64,000 nucleotides of DNA, taken from Vibrio penaeicida (GTDB lineage: Bacteria; Pseudomonadota; Gammaproteobacteria; Enterobacterales; Vibrionaceae). Below the pieces are notes generated by a model. That model was not told where the DNA came from, ran no database searches, and worked only from the letters and a program-made list of their open reading frames with translations. The translations under genes and the position numbers were made by a program. Of this stretch, positions 34,964 through 45,226 are shown one piece after another. The stretch covers positions 35,215-99,214 of the forward strand of contig NZ_BFAQ01000041.1 of the NCBI RefSeq assembly GCF_002933855.1. Reading direction: 5' to 3'. Within the stretch, counting starts at the first letter, position 1. Every line of letters begins with the position of its first letter.

Positions 34964-35953
34964 ATGCAGTACAGAAAAATTGGTCGTTCAGACATCTCTG
35001 CTTCCGCTGTTGTCCTTGGTACCTGGGGGATTGGTGGAGGTTCTATATGGGGGAAAGAAGCGGATGAAAAGGAACTGATTAATACGATTCATGCTGCGTT
35101 GTCTTCAGGGATCAACTTTATTGACACGGCTCCAGGTTATGGCTTTGGTGAGTCAGAAAGGATTATTGGAAAAGCCATTAGAAAGCGTCGAGATGAAGTT
35201 GTTGTGGCAACAAAATGTGGTTTGGTATGGGATTGGGAAGGAACCGAGCACTTTTCTACTGATGGAAAGACGCTAAGGCGTAACTTGTCACCACAGAGTA
35301 TTCGTCTCGAAGTAGAAGAAAGCTTAAAGCGTTTGCAAACCGATTACATCGACCTTTATCAAGTACATTGGCCGTCTATAGCACCTCATCACACACCAAT
35401 TTCAGAGACACTTGAATGCCTGATTGAGTTAAAGAAAGAAGGAAAAATACGGGCAATTGGGGTGAGTAATCTATCCGAAGAAGAAACATTAGCGTATTGC
35501 AAAGGCAATCAAATTGATACCAATCAGATTCGCTACAGCATGCTCTGGGAGAAAGACGCAAGAGCCACCGTAAACCAAAACCAGAGTTTGGGAATGTCTA
35601 CCATGGCGTACCAAGCGATGGAGCAAGGGCTACTTTCTGGGAAAGTAACGATGGACACCCAATTTGATGCCAATGATATACGCAATGTCGATGCTTGGAA
35701 CCCTTGGTTCGTTAAAGAAAAACGCGCGCAAGTGTTACAGCAAATGGAAGCATGGAAACCGTTGCTAGATAAGTACAGTTGTACCATGGCACAGCTTATT
35801 GTCGCCGCTACTAGTCAGGTATCGGGAATTGATTTTGTGTTGTGTGGCGCGCGATCGGTTGGGCATGCTGAGCAAAATGCGAGGGCAGGATCGTTGAGTA
35901 TTGATAAGGAAGATGCAAATACCATGTTGTCACAATTGAATGCATTGAGTTGA
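34964..35953 (+). CDS. Aldo/keto reductase
   Basis: 329 aa from the ATG at 34964 with AAGGAG upstream; an earlier start at 34919 lies in the permease. Catalytic tetrad D54 (FIDTAPGYG), Y59, K84 (VATKCG) and H135 (YQVHWPS). The family resembles IolS/YajO-like NADP reductases. Last in the importer operon, it may reduce or oxidise an intermediate, such as the aldehyde released by the aldolase. Its exact substrate is unknown. Confidence 0.88.
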   Translation: MQYRKIGRSDISASAVVLGTWGIGGGSIWGKEADEKELINTIHAALSSGINFIDTAPGYGFGESERIIGKAIRKRRDEVVVATKCGLVWDWEGTEHFSTDGKTLRRNLSPQSIRLEVEESLKRLQTDYIDLYQVHWPSIAPHHTPISETLECLIELKKEGKIRAIGVSNLSEEETLAYCKGNQIDTNQIRYSMLWEKDARATVNQNQSLGMSTMAYQAMEQGLLSGKVTMDTQFDANDIRNVDAWNPWFVKEKRAQVLQQMEAWKPLLDKYSCTMAQLIVAATSQVSGIDFVLCGARSVGHAEQNARAGSLSIDKEDANTMLSQLNALS

Positions 35954-36154
35954 AATTTCGAAAGGGCACCTTAACCCGCTGTATTTACGAAAATAGTATA
36001 AAAACTATTGTGAGAACACGTGTCCCTGAAAGTTTCAATTCACCAAATTTAAGACGTCTTGGCTGGGTAAACGTCACACATAGATTTGAAACACTTGGTT
36101 GGAGTGTTCAATTAAATATATGTGTATTTTAGTTTTAGACACAAGGACGCAGTC

Positions 36155-39100
36155 ATGAAAACACAGGGACATTTAAAGCGTTTACTTATAGCTACAAAGC
36201 ACGTTCAAAAAGGTGCAGTCGCAGCTTTGTCATCCTTTTTTATCTTAAACACGGTACAGGCTAATGGACCGGGTTTAGGCAATCCAAATTTTTCATCTAA
36301 TGATGTCTATACACATGTATCGCCGTTAATTGATGATACGACGGGGTTTATCCCACCTGATTATCCCGGTCGGGCTCATTATGGGCTCAATATGTTAACG
36401 ATGATCAATGGATATGCGGTTGGCGTATTTGCGCCAGATCATGGTCAAAATCCTGGAGGGTGGATTGCCCTTGATGTTTCTGACCCAATAAATCCCGTGA
36501 AGGTTAAACAAGTTTACGAGCCTGATGGTACAAATATTTATCGCACAGGTGACGCGCTTCGAACCCGAGATTTTACAGAAGCTCATTCTTTAGGTTTGTC
36601 TGAAGGCAACCTTATCGTCACTCACAATTCCCGTAGCATTGAAATCTGGGATTGGTCAGATGTAAATAATCCTGTGCGGCGCTCGAAGTTAACATTCCCA
36701 GATATCATATTGGGTGGATACAGCAATATACCTTGGAATGTTTTCTGGCAGGCTCCTTACCTTTATGTCGCTCGAGGGACTTCGGGTATCTCCATTGTGG
36801 ATACAACGGATGTCGATAATCCAACGTTGGTAAAAACCATTCCGCGTTCGGAACTGGGTGGTTTTGTTGTTGGATCAGTATTGGCGTTAGGTAATGAACT
36901 GCATTTGGCGAGCCGAGAAGACAGAGGTGGCTTTTCAATTCTCAATATCGATGATCCACGGGATCCTGTGCTAACAAAAGTTGTTAATAACCTTCCCTAC
37001 AATTTCTACATTAGCTGTTGGGATGGAAAATACGCGAATTTTGGACCTCGATCTTCCGCGAATAATTTAGTGACGTACGATACCACGACTACGCCAATGA
37101 CCTTGGTTAATGAACATGAAGGTGAATACGTTAATCTGTATTGCAACGGACAAGACAATAAATTGTTTCTTGGGAACCAGGAAGATGTTGCTGTCATCGA
37201 TGTTTCAGACAAACAGAATTTTGTCGATTTAGGTAAAGGCAGTTTAAATGCGAGCGGAAGTGATACGGATCATGGTCAAGTTTTCCCTTTTGGTAACATG
37301 GTGTGGGTAGGGAATGATCACGGAAGCGGAAGTGGATTTTTGGCTCACAACGAGGGAAGAGACTTAACGCCACCTCAAATAATCAGAACGTTACCAGCGC
37401 ACGACGACACCAATGTATCTCCAACCACCCGCATTGGGTTGGCGCTTTCAGACAGCGTTTTGATGGACTCCGTGACAGATCTAACATTTCAAGTCATTCC
37501 GGCAGGCTCAGTGACACCTATCGATGGCACCTATAGCGTCAATCTAGGTTTTGTACATTTTTCGCCAAGCACCCCGCTCGGGGATAATCAAATCTATCAA
37601 GTCGTTGTGAATGGCATTAAAGATTTTACGGGTAATGCAATGCCCGAAGTCCGTTATAGTTTCTCCACTGGCAATGTGGCATCGCATGACGTGAATGTTT
37701 CTTTCCCTAGTACCGTTGAAGTGGGTAATTACGTAAATGCTGTTGCCAATGCCAGCCCAATTTTTGGAGGTAGTCTAGAATATTCGTGGGACTTGGGCGA
37801 CGGAACAGCCCCCACTCCGTTCAGTTCAAGCAACACAATTTCTTATCAGTATGCCAAGCCTGGGCATTGGTCTCCAATTGTCACTGTGCGGGAAAGTGGT
37901 TTTACTTCGAGCGAAAGTAAAAGTTTAACGGTTCATTACCCCATATCGGCAAATCCCCCGAGTCATTCATCGACCATTGAGGGGTCTGCAAATCGTGTTT
38001 TCGTAGTGAACCCTGATAACGACACAGTATCCGCAGTTTCGGCTGTTGCACCTTTTCAAAAACTCTGGGAAAGAGCGGTAATGCAAGGACCCAAATCGCT
38101 CGCAACTGCGCCAAATGGCAATATTTGGGTCGTGAGTGAAAAGAGCGATACGATCCATATTTTATCTGCTTCTAATGGATCCGTCTTAGACATCATTCGA
38201 TTGACCCGCGGTGCTCGCCCTAATGGAATAGCGTTTACACCGGATGGGAGGAGTGCTTTAGTTACTCTCTATGGCTCAGGGGAGCTCATTAAAATTGAAC
38301 CGAATACTCGAAATGTTATTGGTCGAGTTGATATCGGTCACTCGGCTCGTGGCATTGCGATAACGTCTGATTCAAATAAGGCTCTGGTTACTCGATTCAT
38401 CTCTTTTCAACAAAAGGCAGACGTCGCCGAAATTGATGTCAATTCGATGACTCTGGTTCAGAACATCTCGTTAAATAAAGATACCACAACGATTGATGGA
38501 CCCGACCGTAGCCGCGGAATTGCCAACTATCTTAACAGCGTAACAATATCACCAGACGAGAAATACGCTTGGCTTCCATCTAACAAGGCGAATGTAGACA
38601 GAGGGACATTTAAGGAGTCCGACCCGAATAAAGGGTTAACGTTCGAAACCACAGTACGAGCAATCGTTTCCCAAATTGACATGGCAACGCTGAATGAGGT
38701 ATCAGCTAGACAACTTGATATAGACAATAACGCACAACCAAAGGCTGCCGTTTTCAGCCCGTTAGGCGATTATTCTTATGTCGCAATGGAAGGGCGAAGC
38801 AATATAGAAGTATTGGATGCATACACGGGAGACGTGGTATCTCAGCTGGGTGGTCATGGTCTCGCACCGAATGGTTTGGTGAGAGTAGGCAATTATCTTT
38901 TTGTTCATAACTTCTTGTCTCGTTCGGTTTCAGTTTGGGATGTGAACGCGTTGGAGACTATCCAAGGTGATGCGCGACACATTGCGGAAGTTGATGTGGT
39001 TTCGACGGAGAAATTGTCGCCGAGGATCTTAGCAGGGAAACAATTGTTCCACGATGCAGCGAACCCACGTATGAATAAGGATGGATACCTGTCATGTGCA

Positions 39101-41578
39101 AGTTGTCATGCGGATGGTGGTTCGGATGGTCGAAACTGGGATTTCACTGATCGAGGGGAAGGCGTTCGTAACACTATTCCGTTGACAGGGCGGGCGGGGA
39201 TGAGCCATGGCAATGTGCATTGGACCGCTAATTTCGATGAAATTCAGGATTTTGAGAACGACATTCGATTTGCATTTGAAGGGCGTGGGTTTATTCCTGA
39301 TGCGCTATTTGAGGACGTTAAGAACCCTCTAGGTCTCGTCAAATCTGGTATCAGTACCGACTTAGACAACTTAGCAATTTATGTTTCAAGCTTAACGACA
39401 TTTAATAAAAGCCCCTATCGAAATACCGATGGAACTCTTACTGCAAGTGCACAGACTGGGCAATCTCTCTTCGTAATCAAAAGCTGTGGTACCTGTCATT
39501 CTGGGAGCAGCTTTACAGATAATAAACGCCATGATGTGGGTACCATCGACACATCGTCTGGAACGGGAATTGGGTCACCACTCGCAGGGGTTGGGTTTGA
39601 TACGCCAACACTTCTTGGGTTGGTGAATTCAGCTCCGTACTTCCATAACGGTAAAGCGGAAAGTCTAGACGACGTACTACAGAGCACTGGCGTGCACTAT
39701 ATTGGTAACAATACAGAGCGTGGCCACCTAGTCTCTTACTTGAAGCAGATAGAGTATGAAGGCTTAACCGTTGTTCCTTCCATTGATAACGATTTTGACT
39801 ACGCCAGTGATCTGCCTATTACATCCTCAAGTAACGGGTGGGGACCGGTTGAAATTGATCAAAGTGTCGGAGGTCAGGCAAGTAATGATGGAGGCACGTT
39901 AAGTATTGGTGGCGTGTCATTTGATAAAGGGTTTGGTACTCACGCTAACTCGGAAATTGTCTTAGATATATCCGGTAAACCTTATGATCAGTTTAGTAGC
40001 TTCATCGGTATAGACGGTGGCGCAGGTTCGTCAGGTTCTGCGATATTTGAAGTCTGGGTTGATGGTGATCTTAAGTATAGAAGTACTGTCTTGAGAGGCG
40101 GTGATCCTATTGAGTTTGTCGTGGTTCCTCTTTCTGTTACAGCAGAAGAAATAAAGCTGATCGCAACGGATGCCGGTGATGGTATAGGGTTTGATCATAC
40201 TAATTGGGCCGATGTGAAACTGCGTTTGAATACCCCTTCTTATGTTTTCGCAAGCGACCTAAATGAGCAAAGTGCCACAAATGGGTGGGGTCCACTAGAG
40301 AAAGACATGAGTGTCGGTTGGACAGAACTCGGAGACGGAGATGTTTTGTCTGTCGGTGGAACACGCTATGCAAAAGGGCTAGGAGCTCATGCGAACTCAT
40401 CGATTGTGTATGACATTTCAGACTACGACTTTGAAGAGTTCAGCGCTGTTATTGGTATCGATGATAAGGCCGGTAATCGAGGCAGCGTCATCTACAAAGT
40501 GTACGTCGATGGTGTATTGAGCTATGAAAGCGGTGTAGTTAGAGGGAGCGATGAGAGTATCCAAATAAGTATTCCTCTAAGTAGTTCGCATAATGAAGTG
40601 CGTCTTGAAGCAACGGATGCTGGTGATGGTAACGGATATGACCACGCCAACTGGGCTGACGCTAAGTTTCGAGTTCGACAGGTAAGGCATGTTTATGCCA
40701 GTGACCTTCAAGCGACGGAATCAACAAACGGTTGGGGACCTGTAGAAAAGGACATGAATGTGGGTCAGCAAGCACTGGGTGATGGTCAACCCATGTACAT
40801 CGACGGTGAGTACTTTGCCAAAGGGTTGGGGGCACACGCAAACTCCCTAATAACATACGATCTTACCAGCCAGCCTTTTAGCGCATTTTCCGCAACGGTC
40901 GGTGTTGATGATGGAACGGGTAATGCTGGATCTGTTGTGTTTAAGGTACTTGTGAATGGGAATGTTAGGTTTGACAGTGGGTTGATAAGAGGGAGTGATG
41001 AAAGCCAAGACGTGTTTGTTCCACTGGGTGATTCCGATGCCAGCATAACACTTGTCGTGGAAGATGGTGGCGATGGGAATGGCTACGATTGGGCAGACTG
41101 GGGTAATGCCAAGTTTGTTCTGAGTGACAGAACTTACAGCTACGCGAGCGACTTAGCGGAGGTTTCTTCCACAAATGGGTGGGGACCAATAGAAAAAGAC
41201 ATGAATGTAGGTCAGCAAGCGCAAGGTGATGGTCAGCCAATATCCGTCGGTGGAAAGCAATATCCAAAAGGGCTTGGCTTACATGCAGAATCTGAAGTGG
41301 TTTACAGTCTGACGGGGGCAAACTTTGATAGGTTCAGTGCGGTCGTAGGCGTGGATGATGGGACTGGCACGAGAGGTTCTGTTATTTTTCAAGTGTTTGT
41401 CGATGATGAGTTGCGTTACCAAAGTGCACTTCTTACTGGAACAAGCGCGCCTGAGAGCATCGGTATCCCTATTAGCCCTGAAGATAATGTCATCCGTTTA
41501 GTTTCCGGTTCGGGAGGTGATGGCATTGGTCACGATTGGGCAGATTGGGCCGATGCAAAATTCCGTCATGCGCAGTAA
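36155..41578 (+). CDS. Giant secreted di-haem protein with beta-propellers and four NPCBM-like modules
   Basis: 1807 aa from the ATG at 36155 (ribosome site AAGGACG). Signal peptide to about 36 (ends VQA). In order: LVIVD-type beta-propeller (about 40-400), SbsA/Big_5 Ig-like domain (about 405-505), PKD domain (about 510-590, DLGDGT), YVTN-type propeller (about 610-945), then a cytochrome c peroxidase/MauG-like part with CASCH (C981, C984, H985) and CGTCH (C1111, C1114, H1115). Four tandem modules follow, starting at 1216, 1365, 1514 and 1663. Each is exactly 149 residues apart and contains (Y/F)ASDL, NGWGP and a D-W-x-D signature, as in NPCBM carbohydrate-binding domains. Exported and haem-loaded by Ccm; substrate unknown. 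Confidence 0.8.
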   Translation: MKTQGHLKRLLIATKHVQKGAVAALSSFFILNTVQANGPGLGNPNFSSNDVYTHVSPLIDDTTGFIPPDYPGRAHYGLNMLTMINGYAVGVFAPDHGQNPGGWIALDVSDPINPVKVKQVYEPDGTNIYRTGDALRTRDFTEAHSLGLSEGNLIVTHNSRSIEIWDWSDVNNPVRRSKLTFPDIILGGYSNIPWNVFWQAPYLYVARGTSGISIVDTTDVDNPTLVKTIPRSELGGFVVGSVLALGNELHLASREDRGGFSILNIDDPRDPVLTKVVNNLPYNFYISCWDGKYANFGPRSSANNLVTYDTTTTPMTLVNEHEGEYVNLYCNGQDNKLFLGNQEDVAVIDVSDKQNFVDLGKGSLNASGSDTDHGQVFPFGNMVWVGNDHGSGSGFLAHNEGRDLTPPQIIRTLPAHDDTNVSPTTRIGLALSDSVLMDSVTDLTFQVIPAGSVTPIDGTYSVNLGFVHFSPSTPLGDNQIYQVVVNGIKDFTGNAMPEVRYSFSTGNVASHDVNVSFPSTVEVGNYVNAVANASPIFGGSLEYSWDLGDGTAPTPFSSSNTISYQYAKPGHWSPIVTVRESGFTSSESKSLTVHYPISANPPSHSSTIEGSANRVFVVNPDNDTVSAVSAVAPFQKLWERAVMQGPKSLATAPNGNIWVVSEKSDTIHILSASNGSVLDIIRLTRGARPNGIAFTPDGRSALVTLYGSGELIKIEPNTRNVIGRVDIGHSARGIAITSDSNKALVTRFISFQQKADVAEIDVNSMTLVQNISLNKDTTTIDGPDRSRGIANYLNSVTISPDEKYAWLPSNKANVDRGTFKESDPNKGLTFETTVRAIVSQIDMATLNEVSARQLDIDNNAQPKAAVFSPLGDYSYVAMEGRSNIEVLDAYTGDVVSQLGGHGLAPNGLVRVGNYLFVHNFLSRSVSVWDVNALETIQGDARHIAEVDVVSTEKLSPRILAGKQLFHDAANPRMNKDGYLSCASCHADGGSDGRNWDFTDRGEGVRNTIPLTGRAGMSHGNVHWTANFDEIQDFENDIRFAFEGRGFIPDALFEDVKNPLGLVKSGISTDLDNLAIYVSSLTTFNKSPYRNTDGTLTASAQTGQSLFVIKSCGTCHSGSSFTDNKRHDVGTIDTSSGTGIGSPLAGVGFDTPTLLGLVNSAPYFHNGKAESLDDVLQSTGVHYIGNNTERGHLVSYLKQIEYEGLTVVPSIDNDFDYASDLPITSSSNGWGPVEIDQSVGGQASNDGGTLSIGGVSFDKGFGTHANSEIVLDISGKPYDQFSSFIGIDGGAGSSGSAIFEVWVDGDLKYRSTVLRGGDPIEFVVVPLSVTAEEIKLIATDAGDGIGFDHTNWADVKLRLNTPSYVFASDLNEQSATNGWGPLEKDMSVGWTELGDGDVLSVGGTRYAKGLGAHANSSIVYDISDYDFEEFSAVIGIDDKAGNRGSVIYKVYVDGVLSYESGVVRGSDESIQISIPLSSSHNEVRLEATDAGDGNGYDHANWADAKFRVRQVRHVYASDLQATESTNGWGPVEKDMNVGQQALGDGQPMYIDGEYFAKGLGAHANSLITYDLTSQPFSAFSATVGVDDGTGNAGSVVFKVLVNGNVRFDSGLIRGSDESQDVFVPLGDSDASITLVVEDGGDGNGYDWADWGNAKFVLSDRTYSYASDLAEVSSTNGWGPIEKDMNVGQQAQGDGQPISVGGKQYPKGLGLHAESEVVYSLTGANFDRFSAVVGVDDGTGTRGSVIFQVFVDDELRYQSALLTGTSAPESIGIPISPEDNVIRLVSGSGGDGIGHDWADWADAKFRHAQ
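39800..41576 (+). repeat. Four tandem 447-base repeats encoding NPCBM-like modules
   Basis: The (Y/F)ASDL codons begin at 39800, 40247, 40694 and 41141, an exact 447-base period with no insertion or loss. The units are diverged at DNA level but share NGWGP, KG(L/F)G(A/T/L)HA and GDG-x-D-x-(N/A)WAD words. Confidence 0.85.
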
Positions 41579-41653
41579 ATACAGGAGCGACACAACCAGA
41601 ATACTCGTCTGATTTACAAGCTTGGTAGGTAATTTTCGTAGTTAGACGATTTT

Positions 41654-41681
41654 GGGACCGCAAGGGCGCGGTCCCCTTTTT
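41654..41681 (+). terminator. Terminator after the giant protein gene
   Basis: GGGACCGC / GCGGTCCC stem with loop AAGGGC, then CTTTTTATTTT. Confidence 0.88.
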
Positions 41682-41710
41682 ATTTTGCGAACTAAATTTT
41701 GTTAAGTGAG

Positions 41711-44488
41711 CTAACCGAGTTCCACATCTTTTGGTCTCAACTGGAATTCTTCCACAGAGCCAATTTCGAATCCTTCATTCAAACAAGGATCATCTTGGTG
41801 TTCATTCCCTTTGCTATGCATAATCAAGCGGTTCGCGGTGCGAGGTTTCAATATACTAACGACGAAGCGAATCATTTCGCTGCGAGTCAGTGTTTTTAGC
41901 TCTTCGAGTACTTTGTCTCTTTGATTGAATTGATGATCTTTGTTACCAATCGCTACCCATAAACGCTGTGCTCGACCTCTTAAATTGTTATCAGGTGTCG
42001 CGATTTGGCTCCAGAGCCCTTTCTTACTGCTTTGCCATTGGTATTCGTTGAGCTCAAGCAGCACCATGTAAAACGCATTTAAGAATTCATCTATTGCGGA
42101 AAGCAAATCAATCGGTGCAGCATTGGGCGATTGTACGTACAGCACTAAACCGGGATGGCGGTTTAGAGGTAAATTCCCCGTTCCCACCATATAACCAAGC
42201 TGTTGTTTCGTCCGAATTTCGTGGAAGAAAGTCGCTGACATTAAATGATTGGCTAAGGAATACAGTGCAATACTTCTCGGGTCAATTTCTGGCGATTGGT
42301 AGTAAATAACAATTGCAGAATCCGCTTGGTTACACTGAACCTCACGTTGAAATGTGCCATTACTTCCTAGCATGACAAGAGGGCGCAATGACTCTTCATA
42401 GCGTTGGTCTTTTACGCGCAGTGCATTTTTGATGGTCTCGGCAAGTTCAATCGACTGAGATTGATTCCAGTCGCCATAGACAAACAGCTCTACATGTAAT
42501 TCGTTCAAAATGGTGTCGACAAATGCTGGCAACTCATCCATTTCAATGGATTCTAACGCCTCAATTAGCTCCGGATAAGGGGGGTTATTGGGTTGCAGAA
42601 GCCCGGTCATCGCATTAAACAATTGAGAAACTGGGCGATCTTTTGCGGCGTTTTTCCAATTGCGTAGCATTTGTTGTTTGATGGTATCGAAACGGCTAGA
42701 GCGGAAATCTCGGTTTGCGAAACGGGTTAAAATAACACTGAGTAATTGAGGCTGCTTCTGGCTAAAACCACTGAGTGTTAACGTTACACCACCCTGATGC
42801 GCGTACATGTTGTAGCCCATGCCTGCTATTTCAGCTTGGTACGTTTCTTTCACTAGAGCGTCGAGGAACAGCTCAACGCATAATCGCGTTTGAACAATTT
42901 TTCGTGGAGTAGAAACGGCATGAGGGCTATCAATGGCAAGATAGAGCACCCCTTTAGGAACTCTAAAATCTTTTTCTTGAAGGTGCCACAAACGAAAACC
43001 GGGAAGATCTTGTATCAACTTGGGTTTGGTTTCATTACCTTCCAAAGGCTGTGGCGTCAGGTCATAGCAAATGTATGGGTTGACTTCAGGCAGTGTTAAC
43101 TCTGGGTTAAGAGCAACTTCTTTCCAGCGGCTGGCTTGCTCATCTGTAAAGCGTTGCACAGAATAGGGCGTATTATACCATTTTGCGACTTTATTGCATT
43201 CCACACCTTTGGCGATCAACGTCAATCGCATATTCTCTGCCGTGAAATATTCGGCAACCTTGCTAAGCAAAGCGGTATCAAAATAAGCCATTTTATAATC
43301 ACCATACACCACGTCTTCTTCTGGGTAGTGGTGAAGATTCATGACCAGATGGCTGACTAAATCGAGCGGTCTGGCTGCTTCTTGAAACTGAAAAGCGGAT
43401 TCTAATACGGCTTGCTTTTCTTTATAACGCCATTCATCAAAACCAGAATCAGTGATTAATTTTATGTACGCAAAAGTGGCTTCAACAATATCATCGACGT
43501 GATCTAAGCCTTCCTGAGTTAAGGTGCAACTTACGGAGAACTCGCGGAAATTGCTGCCGCTCATTCCTCCGCCAGCAGCCAATCCATTAACCCAGCCAAG
43601 CTCTTTGAGATAAAGCATTAAGCTCCCTTCTCCTTCATAACCCAACAGGTGAGCAAAGTAGGAAAGGGGTTTAGATGCGTAATGCTCGTCCATGCAAGGT
43701 AAAGTGAAAGCGAGCACTAACTTACGAGAGTCCTTCTCTGGTTCAACTTGGACGTAACACGAGGGTAATTCAGGGTTCGTAAGAGGAACCGTCACCTTCT
43801 TGCCAAACAAATGACGGTTTTGAATAGGGGAGAACAAGTCTTCGACCCATTGCTCTAATTCATCCAACTCTTGTGGACCGACTATGGCAAGCGTCATCAA
43901 ATCGGCAGAGTAGTGGGTGCCATAAAACTCGATGATTTCTTCGCGAATAGAACTTCCTTCTCTATCAGACAAGGTTTCAACATTACCAACCGAAAACTTG
44001 GAAAAAGGATGTTCCGGGTTGACCACTTCTTTGTGTACTTGAAATAGCCGACGCATATCGTCTTTTAGCTTTAAGCGGTATTCGGACTCTACCGCCTGAC
44101 GCTCTTTTTCTAGTGCATCAGGGTTAAATAGAGGAGCAATGAAGAACTGGCTGAATCGTTTTAAACTGCGCTCAAATGCATTCGGTGACACATCGAAAAA
44201 GTAACAAGTGTGTTCAGTTCCCGTCCATGCGTTATTATTTCCGCCATGTTGGCTAATAAAAGCTTGAAATTCGCCTGTCTTCGGGTATTTTTCTGTGCCC
44301 AAAAACAGCATATGCTCAAGATAATGAGCCAGACCTTCTCTGTCGGAAGGATCGTCGAAATGCCCGACATTGACAGCTAGAGCGGCTGCCGATTTTTGAG
44401 CATGTTCATCGCGGACAATGAGAACTCTTAAGCCGTTGTTTAATTTAATATAACGATATTGGTTACTGTCGTTGGGGCTCAGGTACAC
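41711..44488 (-). CDS. M16 zinc metallopeptidase, insulinase/pitrilysin family
   Basis: 925 aa, starting with GTG at 44488 behind GGAG. The inverted zinc motif HxxEH is HYLEH (H55, E58, H59) and the third ligand is probably E136 in ERQAVESE. The length fits the one-chain pitrilysin type with four related domains. There is no signal peptide at the start, unlike E. coli protease III, so it is probably cytoplasmic. It degrades small peptides; divergent from sixA. Confidence 0.9.
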   Translation of the reverse strand: MYLSPNDSNQYRYIKLNNGLRVLIVRDEHAQKSAAALAVNVGHFDDPSDREGLAHYLEHMLFLGTEKYPKTGEFQAFISQHGGNNNAWTGTEHTCYFFDVSPNAFERSLKRFSQFFIAPLFNPDALEKERQAVESEYRLKLKDDMRRLFQVHKEVVNPEHPFSKFSVGNVETLSDREGSSIREEIIEFYGTHYSADLMTLAIVGPQELDELEQWVEDLFSPIQNRHLFGKKVTVPLTNPELPSCYVQVEPEKDSRKLVLAFTLPCMDEHYASKPLSYFAHLLGYEGEGSLMLYLKELGWVNGLAAGGGMSGSNFREFSVSCTLTQEGLDHVDDIVEATFAYIKLITDSGFDEWRYKEKQAVLESAFQFQEAARPLDLVSHLVMNLHHYPEEDVVYGDYKMAYFDTALLSKVAEYFTAENMRLTLIAKGVECNKVAKWYNTPYSVQRFTDEQASRWKEVALNPELTLPEVNPYICYDLTPQPLEGNETKPKLIQDLPGFRLWHLQEKDFRVPKGVLYLAIDSPHAVSTPRKIVQTRLCVELFLDALVKETYQAEIAGMGYNMYAHQGGVTLTLSGFSQKQPQLLSVILTRFANRDFRSSRFDTIKQQMLRNWKNAAKDRPVSQLFNAMTGLLQPNNPPYPELIEALESIEMDELPAFVDTILNELHVELFVYGDWNQSQSIELAETIKNALRVKDQRYEESLRPLVMLGSNGTFQREVQCNQADSAIVIYYQSPEIDPRSIALYSLANHLMSATFFHEIRTKQQLGYMVGTGNLPLNRHPGLVLYVQSPNAAPIDLLSAIDEFLNAFYMVLLELNEYQWQSSKKGLWSQIATPDNNLRGRAQRLWVAIGNKDHQFNQRDKVLEELKTLTRSEMIRFVVSILKPRTANRLIMHSKGNEHQDDPCLNEGFEIGSVEEFQLRPKDVELG

Positions 44489-44720
44489 AAGTGTGTCTCC
44501 GTTATAGCTATTGAGTTAATTATGACTGCCTAAATGCGTGCTGCAAACCAAAAGCTGTCATTTTTTAATAGATTGTTAACGAAGTCAGAGTCTTTGGGCA
44601 TTGACTTGATATAATTAAAGAGCAGTTCGGTTCAATTCATTGATGCGTGCTGCCCCGTAGATCGAAACAAAAACAAAGAAGCCGATAAAAGTGGTTCGGC
44701 ATACAAACGGGTACAACCGA

Positions 44721-45185
44721 ATGAAAATATTTATTATGCGTCACGGAGAGGCAGAAACGTTTGCCAACAGTGATGCTGAAAGAGCCCTGACTTCTCGTGG
44801 AGTCAATCAATCTGTTTTGGTCGCCAAGGCTTGTGCCGAGCAGGGTGAAGCAGAATTTAGTAAAGTCTTGGTTAGCCCTTATTTGCGTGCTCAGCAAACA
44901 TGGAACGCCATCAAACAATACCTAACCACATCCGATCAAGAAACGAGTGACGACATTACGCCTTATGGCAAGTCAGATGACGTATTCGAGTACATTTGCG
45001 CTGCCGCACAAGTGCAGAATCTTGAATCCGTTTTGTTAGTGTCACATTTACCGCTTGTAGGTTACCTAACGGCTGAGTTCGTGTCTGACATGACACCACC
45101 TATGTTTCCAACGTCGGGTTTGGTGTGCATCGATTTTGATTTAGAAAAGAGAAAGGGTGAAATGCTTTGGCATATTCACCCTTAA
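44721..45185 (+). CDS. sixA: Phosphohistidine phosphatase SixA
   Basis: 154 aa from the ATG at 44721. Histidine phosphatase motif MRHGEAE (R7, H8), then LVSPYLRAQQTW and LVSHLPLVGYL. SixA removes phosphate from phosphohistidine of HPt domains or the nitrogen PTS. It is divergent from the M16 peptidase and ends near the convergent smrB. Confidence 0.92.
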   Translation: MKIFIMRHGEAETFANSDAERALTSRGVNQSVLVAKACAEQGEAEFSKVLVSPYLRAQQTWNAIKQYLTTSDQETSDDITPYGKSDDVFEYICAAAQVQNLESVLLVSHLPLVGYLTAEFVSDMTPPMFPTSGLVCIDFDLEKRKGEMLWHIHP

Positions 45186-45226
45186 AAACTTTTTGAAGCG
45201 ACTTAACTTGAGCTCGGGATAAGCGA

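Noticed and set aside
39800..41576. CRISPR array or DNA-level satellite
   Set aside because: The 447-base repeats are in-frame protein modules with diverged DNA, not short direct repeats with spacers.
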